In this document: in pieces, positions 1-8,831 of the stretch
Numbering within the stretch: position 1 is the first letter of the stretch
Layout of the letters: each line of letters opens with the position of its first letter
Source: Paenibacillus durus
GTDB lineage: Bacteria; Bacillota; Bacilli; Paenibacillales; Paenibacillaceae
Assembly (NCBI RefSeq): GCF_000756615.1
Contig: NZ_CP009288.1
Span: 5,332,001-5,396,000, forward strand
Length of the DNA: 64,000 nucleotides
Direction of reading: 5' to 3'
Translations under genes and position numbers: made by a program
Notes under the pieces: model-generated
What the model was told of the DNA's origin: nothing
Seen by the model: only the letters and a program-made list of their open reading frames with translations
The model's database searches: none

Positions 1-103
1 TTCAAATCGCGGATATTTCCCTGTCAATCAAAGTTTACCATTTAAGGGCGGTGAACGAAAGAGCATTCGGAAAATGGGTGTAGCATATATATCCATATAC
101 ACC

Positions 104-144
104 CAAAAAAAGAGAGCCTGCTTCCGATCAAGGAAGCGGCTCTC
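104..144 (-). terminator. Rho-independent terminator of the clpC operon
   Basis: On the minus strand a GAGAGCC-GCTTCC / GGAAGC-A-GGCTCTC stem with a six-base loop is followed by seven T residues. It lies about 40 bp beyond the clpC stop codon and closes the ctsR-mcsA-mcsB-clpC operon. The 100 bases to its left, at the window edge, hold nothing I can recognise. Confidence 0.9.
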
Positions 145-183
145 CTTCTGTAATTACCCATGCCTACTCTCTAGGCTTGTATC

Positions 184-2637
184 TTATTCTCCGTCTTTCT
201 CCAGCGATACCGGCTCTTTCTTACGCACGGTCAGTTCGCCGTTCTCTTCGTCAATCTTGAGCAAATCGCCCTTGGTAATATTGCCCTTCAGCATTTCTTC
301 GGACAGACGGTCCTCGATATGCTTCTGGATTGCGCGGCGCAGCGGACGCGCACCGAATGCTGGATCAAATCCTTCTTTGGCCAGGAAAGCTTTCGCTTCG
401 TCCGTCAGTTCGAAATCGACGGCGTATTCACGCAGCCGTTTGCGCAGCTCTTCGGACATCAGCGTAACGATCTCCGCGATGTGCTTCTCTTCCAGCGAGT
501 GGAACACGATGATTTCGTCGATCCGGTTCAGGAACTCCGGACGGAAGCTCTTCTTGAGCTCATCCATGACCTTGCCCTTCATGCTCGAGTATTCGGCGCC
601 GGCATCCTGTACCGCCGTAAATCCGAGCGTGGAGTTGCGTTTGATCGCTTGCGCGCCAACATTCGAGGTCAGAATGATCAGCGTATTGCGGAAATCGACG
701 ACGCGTCCTTTGGAATCGGTCAAGCGGCCGTCTTCCAGCACCTGCAGCAGGATGTTGAATACTTCAGGGTGCGCCTTCTCAATTTCATCCAGCAGAACTA
801 CCGAGTACGGCTTGCGGCGTACTTTCTCGGTAAGCTGTCCACCTTCTTCATAGCCTACATATCCCGGAGGCGCCCCTACAAGGCGGGAAGTGGAGTGTTT
901 CTCCATGTACTCCGACATATCGATACGGATAACGGCATTCTCGTCTCCGAACATCGCTTCGGCAAGCGCACGCGCTAGTTCCGTCTTACCAACCCCAGTC
1001 GGGCCGAGGAAGATAAAGGAGCCCATCGGACGCTTCGGATCTTTCAGACCGGCACGAGCCCGGCGGATGGCCCGGCTGACCGCTTTGACAGCCTCATCCT
1101 GGCCGATAACACGGTCATGCAGCAGAGCTTCCATATTGAGCAGGCGTTCCGTTTCTTCTTCTTTCAGCTTATTAACAGGAATTCCGGTCCAGCTGGCTAC
1201 CACTTGAGCGATATCCTCAGGGGTAACCTCGGAATCGGTACGTCCTTGTTTTTCTTTCCATTGATTCTTCGTCGTATCAAGCTCTTCACGGATTTTTTGC
1301 TCCGTATCACGAAGGGCAGCCGCTTTTTCGAACTCTTGGCTTTGAACAGCGGCGTCTTTCTCCTTGCGGATATCGTCCAGCCGCGTTTCCAGCTCTTTCA
1401 AATTCGGCGGAATCGTGTAAGAGTTCAGCCTTACTTTGGAGCCCGCCTCATCAATAAGGTCGATCGCCTTATCCGGCAGGAAGCGGTCGGTGATATAGCG
1501 GTCGGACAGCTTCACGGCTTGAACGATCGCCTCATCCGTAATTTTTACGCGGTGATGCGCTTCATAGCGGTCGCGCAGGCCGTAAAGGATTTGAACGGCT
1601 TCATCCGGAGTTGGCTGATCTACCGTGATGGGTTGGAAACGACGCTCCAGAGCCGCATCCTTCTCGATGTACTTGCGGTACTCATCCAGCGTTGTCGCGC
1701 CGATGCATTGCAGCTCGCCGCGGGCCAGCGCGGGTTTCAGGATGTTGGAAGCGTCAATGGCGCCCTCAGCCCCGCCTGCACCGATCAGCGTATGCAATTC
1801 GTCGATGAAGAGCACAATGTTGCCCGCCTGACGAATTTCATCCATGATCTTTTTGAGACGATCTTCGAATTCACCGCGATATTTGGTACCGGCAACGACC
1901 GAGCCCATATCCAGCGTCATTACGCGCTTGTCACGCAGCGTTTCCGGAATCTCGTTATTGATAATCTTTTGTGCCAAGCCTTCGGCGATTGCCGTTTTAC
2001 CTACCCCTGGCTCACCGATCAGCACCGGATTGTTCTTCGTCCGGCGGCTGAGTACTTGAATGACGCGTTCAATCTCTTTGCTGCGCCCGATAACCGGATC
2101 AAGATGTCCGTCTTTGGCATAAGCCGTCAGGTCACGGGCCAATCCGTCAAGCGTTGGTGTGCTGACATTGGACGGGCCGCCGCTGTGGCTCGAAGTGGAC
2201 TCGCTGCTTCCCAGCAGCTGCAGAACCTGTTGACGGGCCTTGTTCAAGCTGATGCCCAGGTTGTTAAGAACGCGGGCAGCCACGCCTTCTCCTTCACGGA
2301 TAAGTCCGAGGAGGATATGCTCGGTGCCGACGTAGGTATGGCCCAGCTTACGGGCTTCATCCATCGACAGCTCGATAACCTTCTTGGCTCGCGGGGTGTA
2401 CGCGATGTTCGTCGGCTGCTCCTGTCCTCTGCCGATCAGCGTTTCCACCTCGTCCTGAATTTTTTCCAGACCGAGACCAAGGGCAATCAAAGCTTTAGCA
2501 GCAATGCCGTCACCTTCGCGAATAAGTCCAAGCAAAATATGTTCTGTGCCGATATTATTGTGTCCCAGCCGAACGGCTTCTTCCTGTGCCAGCGCAAGCA
2601 CTTTTTGTGCGCGTTCCGTAAATCTGCCAAACATCAT
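184..2637 (-). CDS. clpC: ATP-dependent Clp protease ATP-binding subunit ClpC
   Basis: AAA+ unfoldase of the Clp/Hsp100 class that feeds proteins, including McsB-phosphorylated arginine substrates, to the ClpP chamber in the cytosol. The 817-residue protein has two N-terminal Clp repeats (about residues 1-145), a first AAA+ module with Walker A GEPGVGKT (about 207), a UVR-like coiled middle region (about 420-450), and a second AAA+ module with GPTGVGKT (about 545) ending in the Clp D2-small domain. Length matches the family (about 810). I start at the ATG at 2637 (MMFGRFTERA), 9 nt after GGAGG; the open frame runs further upstream into mcsB but that extension is unlike ClpC. It is the last gene of the operon, 34 bp after mcsB, and should be repressed by CtsR. 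Confidence 0.97.
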   Translation of the reverse strand: MMFGRFTERAQKVLALAQEEAVRLGHNNIGTEHILLGLIREGDGIAAKALIALGLGLEKIQDEVETLIGRGQEQPTNIAYTPRAKKVIELSMDEARKLGHTYVGTEHILLGLIREGEGVAARVLNNLGISLNKARQQVLQLLGSSESTSSHSGGPSNVSTPTLDGLARDLTAYAKDGHLDPVIGRSKEIERVIQVLSRRTKNNPVLIGEPGVGKTAIAEGLAQKIINNEIPETLRDKRVMTLDMGSVVAGTKYRGEFEDRLKKIMDEIRQAGNIVLFIDELHTLIGAGGAEGAIDASNILKPALARGELQCIGATTLDEYRKYIEKDAALERRFQPITVDQPTPDEAVQILYGLRDRYEAHHRVKITDEAIVQAVKLSDRYITDRFLPDKAIDLIDEAGSKVRLNSYTIPPNLKELETRLDDIRKEKDAAVQSQEFEKAAALRDTEQKIREELDTTKNQWKEKQGRTDSEVTPEDIAQVVASWTGIPVNKLKEEETERLLNMEALLHDRVIGQDEAVKAVSRAIRRARAGLKDPKRPMGSFIFLGPTGVGKTELARALAEAMFGDENAVIRIDMSEYMEKHSTSRLVGAPPGYVGYEEGGQLTEKVRRKPYSVVLLDEIEKAHPEVFNILLQVLEDGRLTDSKGRVVDFRNTLIILTSNVGAQAIKRNSTLGFTAVQDAGAEYSSMKGKVMDELKKSFRPEFLNRIDEIIVFHSLEEKHIAEIVTLMSEELRKRLREYAVDFELTDEAKAFLAKEGFDPAFGARPLRRAIQKHIEDRLSEEMLKGNITKGDLLKIDEENGELTVRKKEPVSLEKDGE

Positions 2638-2671
2638 AACCCTGCACCTCCATAAATAATAATATCTATAA

Positions 2672-3736
2672 TTAATGTGTGGTCCCCAACGTATCCCGGA
2701 GCAGCTTCGCCCGGTACATATCACATTCGGCTGAGCTCAGCTTCTCGCCAAACATCTTTTGCAGAAATCCAGGCTGCGTCTTGACATTCAGCTCATTGAG
2801 CACCGAGATGGATGGAGCTTTCAGAATTCCCAAATCCACGCCAAGCCGAATATCCGACAAACGTTGGGAAGCTTCTTTCAATTCCATTACGGCCGCATAG
2901 GACAAAATTCCGTAAGACCGCATAATGCGATCCGTGATCCGCAAGGCGGAATCATCCAGCAGCCGCTGGCGCGCATTACTTTCATGTTCGATAATCTGGA
3001 CAGCCACACCATGCAAGTTGTCAATAATCTCTGCTTCGGTCTGCCCCAGTGTGATCTGATTGGAAATCTGAAAGACATTCCCGGCAGCTTCACTGCCTTC
3101 CCCGTAAATGCCTCTTGCCGTAAGCCCCACCTGATTGACAGCCGAGAGAATACGGCTGATCTGCTGGGTCATGACAAGCGCCGGAAGATGCATCATGACC
3201 GAAGCTCGAAGTCCTGTGCCGACATTGGTCGGGCAGCTGGTCAAATAGCCTCTTCTGTCATCAAAAGCGTAATCGACCGTCTCCTCGAAGATATCGTCGA
3301 TCGCGGTCGCCCTTTCCCAGGCCTCCTGGACCTGAAATCCGGGAAACAGACATTGAATACGAAGATGGTCTTCTTCATTTATCATGATGCTGACCGACTC
3401 GTCTTCATTCAGCAGCACCGCCCCGCTGCGGGAATCATTGACAAGATTGGGACTGATCAGATGTTTCTCGACCAGTACCTTCTTATCCAATTCTTCCAGC
3501 TCGTCAAGCTTTAGCAGGTGAAACGTGCCGTATCCCGTCTCCTGATTCTGGTCAACAACCGGAGCCAGTACATCCAAGATTTCATCGGCCTGATTCTTTG
3601 TAGCCAGAAGAGGAAAAGGGTGATGCTGTATATTGCGGGCGATCCGCACACGCGTGCTGATTACAATCTCGGAGTGGCTGCCGCCGCTGCGCATCCATTC
3701 ACTAAGCGCTTGTTCGGTAAACCGGAGATCTGGCAT
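2672..3736 (-). CDS. mcsB: Protein arginine kinase McsB
   Basis: Phosphagen-kinase-fold enzyme that phosphorylates arginine residues of client proteins, marking them for ClpCP, and that controls CtsR. The 354-residue product has the nucleotide-binding STRVRIARN segment (27-35) and the signature CPTNVGTGLRAS with the conserved Cys168. Length agrees with McsB (about 355-363). An AGGGGG ribosome site precedes the ATG by about 8 nt. It lies between mcsA (29 bp gap) and clpC, the standard order in low-GC Gram-positives. McsB normally needs McsA as activator, and both are present here. Confidence 0.96.
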   Translation of the reverse strand: MPDLRFTEQALSEWMRSGGSHSEIVISTRVRIARNIQHHPFPLLATKNQADEILDVLAPVVDQNQETGYGTFHLLKLDELEELDKKVLVEKHLISPNLVNDSRSGAVLLNEDESVSIMINEEDHLRIQCLFPGFQVQEAWERATAIDDIFEETVDYAFDDRRGYLTSCPTNVGTGLRASVMMHLPALVMTQQISRILSAVNQVGLTARGIYGEGSEAAGNVFQISNQITLGQTEAEIIDNLHGVAVQIIEHESNARQRLLDDSALRITDRIMRSYGILSYAAVMELKEASQRLSDIRLGVDLGILKAPSISVLNELNVKTQPGFLQKMFGEKLSSAECDMYRAKLLRDTLGTTH

Positions 3737-3765
3737 CGTGCATTCCCCCTATATATCTTAAGACT

Positions 3766-4290
3766 TTACTCTTGTGCAATTTCTTTTTCAAGTTTTCGAA
3801 TCTGATCCCTAAGCTCAGCGGCTCTTTCGAACTCTTCCTGCGCGATTACTTGCTGAAGCTGTTCCTTCAATTCATCGATTTGCCGTTTGAATTGAATTTG
3901 CGCGCCGATGCGTTTGGGAATCTTCCCCACATGGCTCGTGTTGCCGTGCACTCTTTTGAAGAGCGGATCAAGACCCTTGTCAAAAAACTTATAGCAGGAG
4001 CTGCAGCCGAAGCGTCCGAGCTTGCTGAACTGTCTATAGGTCATGCCGCATTCCTCACAGCGAACCTCTTGAGGCTTTGCTTCAGGAGAGGATTTCCCCT
4101 TGCTTGACCCCTCCAGATCCAATAAACCCGAAAGCAGGCTGTGAATGGAGAATCCGCCCGACGTACCCGGTATTAATTCACCCTTTTCCCTTGCACAGTT
4201 CTCGCAAATATGAAATTCCGTCTTCTCTCCGTTCACAATCTTCGTGAAATGAAGCGTTGCCGGTCTGACACCGCACTCTTGGCAAAGCAT
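3766..4290 (-). CDS. mcsA: McsA, zinc-finger activator of McsB
   Basis: Activator and adaptor of the arginine kinase McsB. The 174-residue protein shows two CxxC pairs at the N-terminus (CQEC near 3, CENC near 29), two further pairs in the middle (CEEC and CSSC, about 78-100), consistent with zinc binding, and a C-terminal UVR motif (about 135-170, EEFERAAELRDQIR) like those in UvrB and ClpC. It sits 29 bp downstream of ctsR and upstream of mcsB. Length and domain order are normal for the family. Confidence 0.95.
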   Translation of the reverse strand: MLCQECGVRPATLHFTKIVNGEKTEFHICENCAREKGELIPGTSGGFSIHSLLSGLLDLEGSSKGKSSPEAKPQEVRCEECGMTYRQFSKLGRFGCSSCYKFFDKGLDPLFKRVHGNTSHVGKIPKRIGAQIQFKRQIDELKEQLQQVIAQEEFERAAELRDQIRKLEKEIAQE

Positions 4291-4319
4291 ATAACGAAAT
4301 CCTCCCTTTAAGCGCCGAA

Positions 4320-4781
4320 TTATTTGCTGAGCAATGAGATCAGCATCGCCTTCATCATTTTGGAACGAATTTCGTCCCGATGGGGGAGCTTAACTGCAAT
4401 GCATTCACGCGAAATGGCGGCGCGCATAAGACAGGCTTCGCGTCTGGTCAAAAATCCGGCCTCTTCGAGCTGATAAATAAGCCCCTCAGCCGTACTCTGA
4501 TCGATGCCCGAGCCAATTTTCTGGTTAAGATGCGTATGCAGCGCCGAGTGCTGCGGAAGCTCAATGCGCTGAATGCGGATATATCCGCCTCCGCCGCGTT
4601 TGCTCTCCACCAAATAGCCCTTTTCAAGTGTAAAGCGTGTGCTGATTACATAATTGATCTGGGAGGGTACGCAGGAAAAATGGTCCGCCAGATCGTTGCG
4701 TTGAATTTCCACTGTGCCTTCGGGACTTTCATGCAAAATATTCTTCAGATATTGTTCGATGATATCGGAGATATTGCGCAT
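4320..4781 (-). CDS. ctsR: Transcriptional repressor CtsR
   Basis: Winged-helix repressor of class III heat-shock genes (clpC operon, clpP, clpE). The 153-residue protein begins MRNISDIIEQYLK and carries the DNA-binding region around residues 25-65, including the glycine-rich wing RGGGGYIRI. Two starts are possible; I choose the ATG at 4781, 7 nt after GGAGG, over the GTG at 4784, which is only 4 nt away. First gene of the operon; it should autoregulate through the operator at 5022-5038. Other CtsR cannot be excluded elsewhere in the genome, but this one is complete. Confidence 0.96.
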   Translation of the reverse strand: MRNISDIIEQYLKNILHESPEGTVEIQRNDLADHFSCVPSQINYVISTRFTLEKGYLVESKRGGGGYIRIQRIELPQHSALHTHLNQKIGSGIDQSTAEGLIYQLEEAGFLTRREACLMRAAISRECIAVKLPHRDEIRSKMMKAMLISLLSK

Positions 4782-5021
4782 CACTCATCCTCCAGATTCA
4801 GAGCTTGCAGATGCAGCCGATGGCACTGTTCCCTCTTTCGGCCTTAACCTTTAAGGGAACTTTAACCAAAGTGCAAAGAGCCGAATCCCGTATAAAGCCG
4901 GCTGACAAGCCCGGATTTAGATTCTGTTCAAGCCCTACTAGTGTGGCCTAAACTGTATACCGCATACTTGAAAAAGCGAACGGGAACGAATAAGTAATCA
5001 CCTGCTGTATGCTCTGTTGAC

Positions 5022-5075
5022 TTTGACTTTCTTTGACTTTTTTTATTATTATAGCACATTCTTCCGAAATGCCAA
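5022..5075 (-). promoter_or_regulatory. ctsR-operon promoter with CtsR operator
   Basis: Reading the minus strand: -35 TTGGCA (5070-5075), 16-bp spacer, -10 TATAAT (5048-5053), then AGTCAAAGAAAGTCAAA at 5022-5038. The last element fits the CtsR heptad repeat (A/G)GTCAAA-NAN-(A/G)GTCAAA without mismatch and covers the expected start of transcription, with a further GTCAA half-site immediately after it. The mRNA leader to ctsR would be about 250 nt; I see no ORF or riboswitch in it. Confidence 0.93.
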
Positions 5076-5272
5076 GTCTTTGTTCAAAAAAAATCAAACA
5101 ATGCCGTCCGGGCATACGGAATACGTTCCCCACCCTTTTCTCTAACGATACATTACCCATAAGCAGTCCCGCTTGATACAGGTTCATCGGCTTTTTGTAA
5201 CCTGAAGCGCCAGGTTGCCTGAGAATCATGATCAGCATAACAAGTCCGCAGCCCAAAGCGTTATTTATTATG

Positions 5273-5311
5273 AAAAAAACGGCTATCGTCCTCTTTTCAA
5301 GACGGCAGCCG
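5273..5311 (-). terminator. Rho-independent terminator after the alpha-glucosidase gene
   Basis: On the minus strand, CGGCT-gc-CGTC pairs with GACG-at-AGCCG around a 10-base loop and is followed by seven T residues, about 40 bp after the glucosidase stop codon. Confidence 0.85.
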
Positions 5312-5351
5312 CTTTCTTCCAGTATTCAGTTCTCGGATTGCTGCGAATCCG

Positions 5352-7034
5352 CTATAAAATGTTGTTTCGGGCAAGATAAATTCTTGCTTCGAAGGGGCGC
5401 AGCCGCAGCGCCGTAAGCGGTTCTTCCGCCGGGGGATAATTGGCCAGCAGCAGGCTCGGCTCCGAGGTTGGTTCGCCCAGATCAACCATCTGCTCCCGCT
5501 CGGAGAAGTTGGTGACGACAAGCAGCGTCTCATCATTCAGCGTTCGCCTATATGCGAATACTTCAGAATGCTCCTCAAGCAGTGGACTATAATCGCCGTA
5601 GACGATCACATCATACCGTTTGCGCAGCCGGATTAGCTCACGGTAGTAATGCAGAACGGAATCAGGATCGGCGAGAGCCTTCTCCACGTTTACTTCCTTA
5701 TAGTTAGGATTAACATCAATCCACGGCTGCACGGTTCCAAACCCGGCGTATACACTGTCATCCCACTGCATGGGCGTGCGGGCATTGTCCCGGCTTTTAA
5801 GGTAAATATCCCGCATCACCACTTCGTGGGAGCGGCCTTTGTTCTCGCATTCGATCCGGTAATAGTTAAGGGTCTCCACATCCCGGTAATCTTGAATGCT
5901 GTCAAAACGGATGTTGGTCATGCCGATTTCTTCGCCCTGATAAATGTAAGGAGAGCCTTGCAGCATATGAATGCAGGTGGCGAACATTTTGGCGCTTTCC
6001 ACGCGGTAACGGGAGTCGTTGCCCCAACGCGAAACGACGCGCGGCTGATCATGATTATTCAGATAAAGTCCGATCCAGCCCTTGCCCTGCAGCATGAGCT
6101 GCCAGCGTGTAATAATTTGCTTAAAGGCCGGCAGGGAGAACGGAATGGTCTCCCAGCGTCCGCCCGGGCCGTTATCGACATCCATATGCTCAAAATAAAT
6201 TATGCTGTCCAGTTCCTTCCGAGTGGAATCCGTATAGAGCAACCCCTCCTCCGCAGACACCCCGGCCATTTCCGCAACGGTAAACATGGGATAACGGGAA
6301 AAGACCTCATTGTTCATCTCTTGAAAAATGTCATGAATCCCTTCGCCGTTGGCAATCAAATGCCCACACGGAGCTAGGCAATGATCCGGTTCGGCCAGCT
6401 CCGCGTCCTGCCATTCGCCTGGCTTGACCAGAAGATTGACCGCATCAAGACGAAAAGCATCCACACCCTTGTCCAGCCAAAAGCGCATCATGCTGTACAT
6501 TTCTCGTCTGAGCACATCATGCGACCAGTTCAGATCCGGCTGCTTGACGGAGAAGAGATGAAGATAGTAGGCACGGGCCTCCTCATCGTATTTCCAGGCC
6601 GATCCGCCAAAGAACGATTCCCAGTTATTCGGCTCGCTGTCGCCTTCCCGCCAATAGTAATAATCGCGGTAAGGATTGTTCCCGGGAGTTTTGGAAGCCT
6701 GAAACCACGCATGCTCGTCAGAGGTGTGATTAAGAATAATGTCCATCATGATTTTCATGCCCCGGCGGTGAATTTCGCTGCATAGGCTCGTCCAATCCTC
6801 CATGCTGCCGAATTCATCCATAATCTCGTAATAATCGCTCACATCATAACCGTAATCATCATTGGGGGATTTATAGACAGGCCCCAGCCAGATCACATCG
6901 ACGCCAAGCTCTTTCAAATAATCCAGCTTTTCTTCAATTCCTTTAAGATCGCCAATCCCATCGCCGTCGCTGTCCCTGAAGCTTCTCGGGTAGACCTGAT
7001 AAATAACGGCTTCCTTCCACCATGTCCTTGTCAC
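5352..7034 (-). CDS. GH13 alpha-glucosidase (oligo-1,6-glucosidase / glucan alpha-glucosidase type)
   Basis: Cytosolic glycoside hydrolase family 13 enzyme, most likely splitting isomalto- or malto-oligosaccharides brought in by the divergent ABC importer. The 560-residue protein starts TRTWWKEAVIYQVYPRSF, typical of oligo-1,6-glucosidases, and shows the GH13 regions DIILNHTSD, DAFRLDAVN (nucleophile Asp), VAEMAG (acid/base Glu) and NNHDQPR (third Asp). No signal peptide. I start at GTG 7034, 9 nt after AAGGAG, rather than at an upstream ATG that has no ribosome site. A trehalose-6-phosphate hydrolase or dextran glucosidase is possible; the binding-protein importer next door, rather than a PTS, argues against the former. 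Confidence 0.88.
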   Translation of the reverse strand: MTRTWWKEAVIYQVYPRSFRDSDGDGIGDLKGIEEKLDYLKELGVDVIWLGPVYKSPNDDYGYDVSDYYEIMDEFGSMEDWTSLCSEIHRRGMKIMMDIILNHTSDEHAWFQASKTPGNNPYRDYYYWREGDSEPNNWESFFGGSAWKYDEEARAYYLHLFSVKQPDLNWSHDVLRREMYSMMRFWLDKGVDAFRLDAVNLLVKPGEWQDAELAEPDHCLAPCGHLIANGEGIHDIFQEMNNEVFSRYPMFTVAEMAGVSAEEGLLYTDSTRKELDSIIYFEHMDVDNGPGGRWETIPFSLPAFKQIITRWQLMLQGKGWIGLYLNNHDQPRVVSRWGNDSRYRVESAKMFATCIHMLQGSPYIYQGEEIGMTNIRFDSIQDYRDVETLNYYRIECENKGRSHEVVMRDIYLKSRDNARTPMQWDDSVYAGFGTVQPWIDVNPNYKEVNVEKALADPDSVLHYYRELIRLRKRYDVIVYGDYSPLLEEHSEVFAYRRTLNDETLLVVTNFSEREQMVDLGEPTSEPSLLLANYPPAEEPLTALRLRPFEARIYLARNNIL

Positions 7035-7102
7035 TGGCAGCCACTCCTTTAATACTGAAAAATGCAAGATATACTACAAATTAAGTAATTATTCTTTACA
7101 TT

Positions 7103-7114
7103 TTTACATGTAAA
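7103..7114. promoter_or_regulatory. 12-bp palindrome in the glucosidase leader, possible operator
   Basis: TTTACATGTAAA is a perfect palindrome lying about 15-25 bp downstream of the expected start of the glucosidase transcript, in AT-rich DNA between the divergent sugar genes. Position would suit a repressor, but which regulator binds is not shown by the sequence. Confidence 0.35.
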
Positions 7115-7134
7115 TAAATCATATTTTTGAATTA

Positions 7135-7163
7135 ATAATAAGGACTAAAAAGAGCAGTGTCAA
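7135..7163 (-). promoter_or_regulatory. SigmaA promoter of the alpha-glucosidase gene
   Basis: On the minus strand a consensus -35 TTGACA (7158-7163), a 17-bp spacer, and -10 TATTAT (7135-7140), about 100 bp upstream of the GTG start. Confidence 0.8.
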
Positions 7164-7292
7164 CAAAATAAGCGAACGTTAAGAGTGAATCTGGGATTTA
7201 AAATTAGGATTTCCCTTGCATTTTACACGAAAACTTTAAAGAAATAAGTCAAATAGATAAATTTTTATTGAAAAAACAAATCACAAAAATGA

Positions 7293-7322
7293 TTGACACC
7301 CCCGAATCACCTCTTGTATATT
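7293..7322 (+). promoter_or_regulatory. SigmaA promoter of the sugar ABC importer operon
   Basis: Consensus -35 TTGACA (7293-7298), 18-bp spacer, -10 TATATT (7317-7322). The transcript would have a leader of about 145 nt before the binding-protein gene, with a possible long-range stem of GTAAGG (7330-7335) and CCTTAC (7361-7366). No clear cre site was found. Confidence 0.75.
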
Positions 7323-7473
7323 GAAACTTGTAAGGAACGGCAACGTCATATGTCATAAAGCCTTACATATCCCGGCTGAAGATAAGGCCAAATCCTTAGC
7401 TTGGTGAAAATTAATCGCTTCTATCGTGTCTGTCTGCCTTTAACATTTTGTATTCAAGAGGAGAGGTATGTGT

Positions 7474-8763
7474 ATGAAAAGAAGAACCGGACTGATTTCC
7501 CTTCTGATTGTTGGTCTGCTCGCCGTTGCCGGCTGCGGCACCGCTTCGCCTGCGGCGAATCCTTCACCGCCTGCTGCAAGCCAATCCCCGCAGCCGAGTT
7601 CCGATACAGCGATGGACGAGCTGCAGCCGGAACCGGGGGCCGAGCTGGTCTATTGGGACAAAAAAGACGCTTTCTCTGAATATGCAGTGAAGGAATTTGA
7701 GAAAAAATACAATGTCAAGGTAAAGCTTGAAGATATGATGTTCTGGGAGACGGTCGGCCGTCTCATTACGGATGGTCCAGCAGGAACCGGCGCCGATGTG
7801 TTTGTCGCCGGAGCGGATCAGCTTGGTCCCAATGCGAACTCCGGTCTCTTCCTGCCAAATGATTATTTTGCAGAGGAAACAGCTAAAATTTCGGTTAAAT
7901 CCGCCCTGGATGCGGTGACGGTCGATGGCATTCTTTACGGTTATCCGCGCAATATCGAGTCGTTCATGATGTATGTCAACAAGGACATCGTGAAGGATGC
8001 GAAGCTGGATACGTGGGACGATCTGAAGGCTTTTGCCAAGAAATATAATGATATCCCGAACAATAAATACGGCCTGTTTTACGAAACCAATAATTTGCTG
8101 TACAACTATTCGTTCATGGCCGGCTACGGCGCTTATATCTTTGGCAACAATGGAAAAGACAAGAACGATATCGGCCTGAACAATGAGGGCGCGGTTAAAG
8201 GGATGGAATTCTACCGCTCCCTAAAGGAAATATTGCCGGTTCCGAGCTCCGATCTTACTGAGGATGTCAAAGTATCCCTGTTCGAGCAGGGTAAAGTCGG
8301 CATTATTTTGGACGGAATCTGGAACCTGGGCCGATATAAGAGCCTGCCGTTCGAGGTTGGAATCATTGAAATGCCTAAAATGCCGGGCGGCGTCGATCCC
8401 AAGCCTTACGCGAGCGTGCCTGCCTATTTCGTAAGCGCCTATTCGAAGTATCCAAATGCATCCAAGCTGTTCGCCCACTTTATGACCACCAAGGAAATGC
8501 AGGTCAAGAACTATGAGATGAGAGGCGTACTGCCTGCATACGCCGGCATTGAGAACGATGAGAAGCTGAAGCCGGATGACATCATTCAAGTCTTCGCCAA
8601 GCATGTAGCGAAAGCGGAGATGCTGCCGGTCATTCCGGAGGTGCAGTATTTCTTCCAAAATGTAACGCCTGTGCTGGAACAAATCTGGAATGGGGCCGAC
8701 ATTAAGTCCGCACTGGATAAGGCTGTGGCGGATATGAAGGCAAACATTGCCGCCGCCAAATAG
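7474..8763 (+). CDS. Sugar ABC transporter substrate-binding lipoprotein (maltose/maltodextrin type)
   Basis: Extracellular, lipid-anchored binding protein of a CUT1 carbohydrate importer. The 429-residue precursor has a signal peptide ending in lipobox LAVAGC (about residues 17-22), then a Pro/Ser/Ala-rich linker of about 30 residues, then a solute-binding family 1 fold with the typical EYAVKEFEKKYNVKVK opening and maltose-binding-like segments. I prefer ATG 7474 (MKRRTG) to ATG 7468 because it is better spaced from the GGAGAGG site. It heads an operon with two MalF/MalG-type permeases; no dedicated ATPase is present, so a shared MsmX-type ATPase is likely (known for Bacillus, inferred here). 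Confidence 0.9.
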   Translation: MKRRTGLISLLIVGLLAVAGCGTASPAANPSPPAASQSPQPSSDTAMDELQPEPGAELVYWDKKDAFSEYAVKEFEKKYNVKVKLEDMMFWETVGRLITDGPAGTGADVFVAGADQLGPNANSGLFLPNDYFAEETAKISVKSALDAVTVDGILYGYPRNIESFMMYVNKDIVKDAKLDTWDDLKAFAKKYNDIPNNKYGLFYETNNLLYNYSFMAGYGAYIFGNNGKDKNDIGLNNEGAVKGMEFYRSLKEILPVPSSDLTEDVKVSLFEQGKVGIILDGIWNLGRYKSLPFEVGIIEMPKMPGGVDPKPYASVPAYFVSAYSKYPNASKLFAHFMTTKEMQVKNYEMRGVLPAYAGIENDEKLKPDDIIQVFAKHVAKAEMLPVIPEVQYFFQNVTPVLEQIWNGADIKSALDKAVADMKANIAAAK

Positions 8764-8781
8764 GAATGCTAACTACAAACG

Positions 8782-8811
8782 GCCGCTCCGCAGCTATCGG
8801 AGCGGCTTTTT
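8782..8811 (+). terminator. Intercistronic hairpin between binding protein and permease genes
   Basis: GCCGCTCCG pairs perfectly with CGGAGCGGC around a 7-base loop and is followed by TTTTT. It lies inside the operon, just after the binding-protein stop codon. Such hairpins usually give partial termination or protect the upstream mRNA, so that the binding protein is made in excess over the permeases. Confidence 0.8.
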
Positions 8812-8831
8812 CATAAGGAGTGAATATAACG

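Noticed and set aside
1117..2655. 512-codon open frame antisense to clpC
   Set aside because: It mirrors the conserved clpC gene, has no family resemblance, and arises from codon bias on the opposite strand.
4948..5256. 102-codon frame upstream of ctsR
   Set aside because: It spans the ctsR promoter and CtsR operator, has no ribosome site and no recognisable domain.
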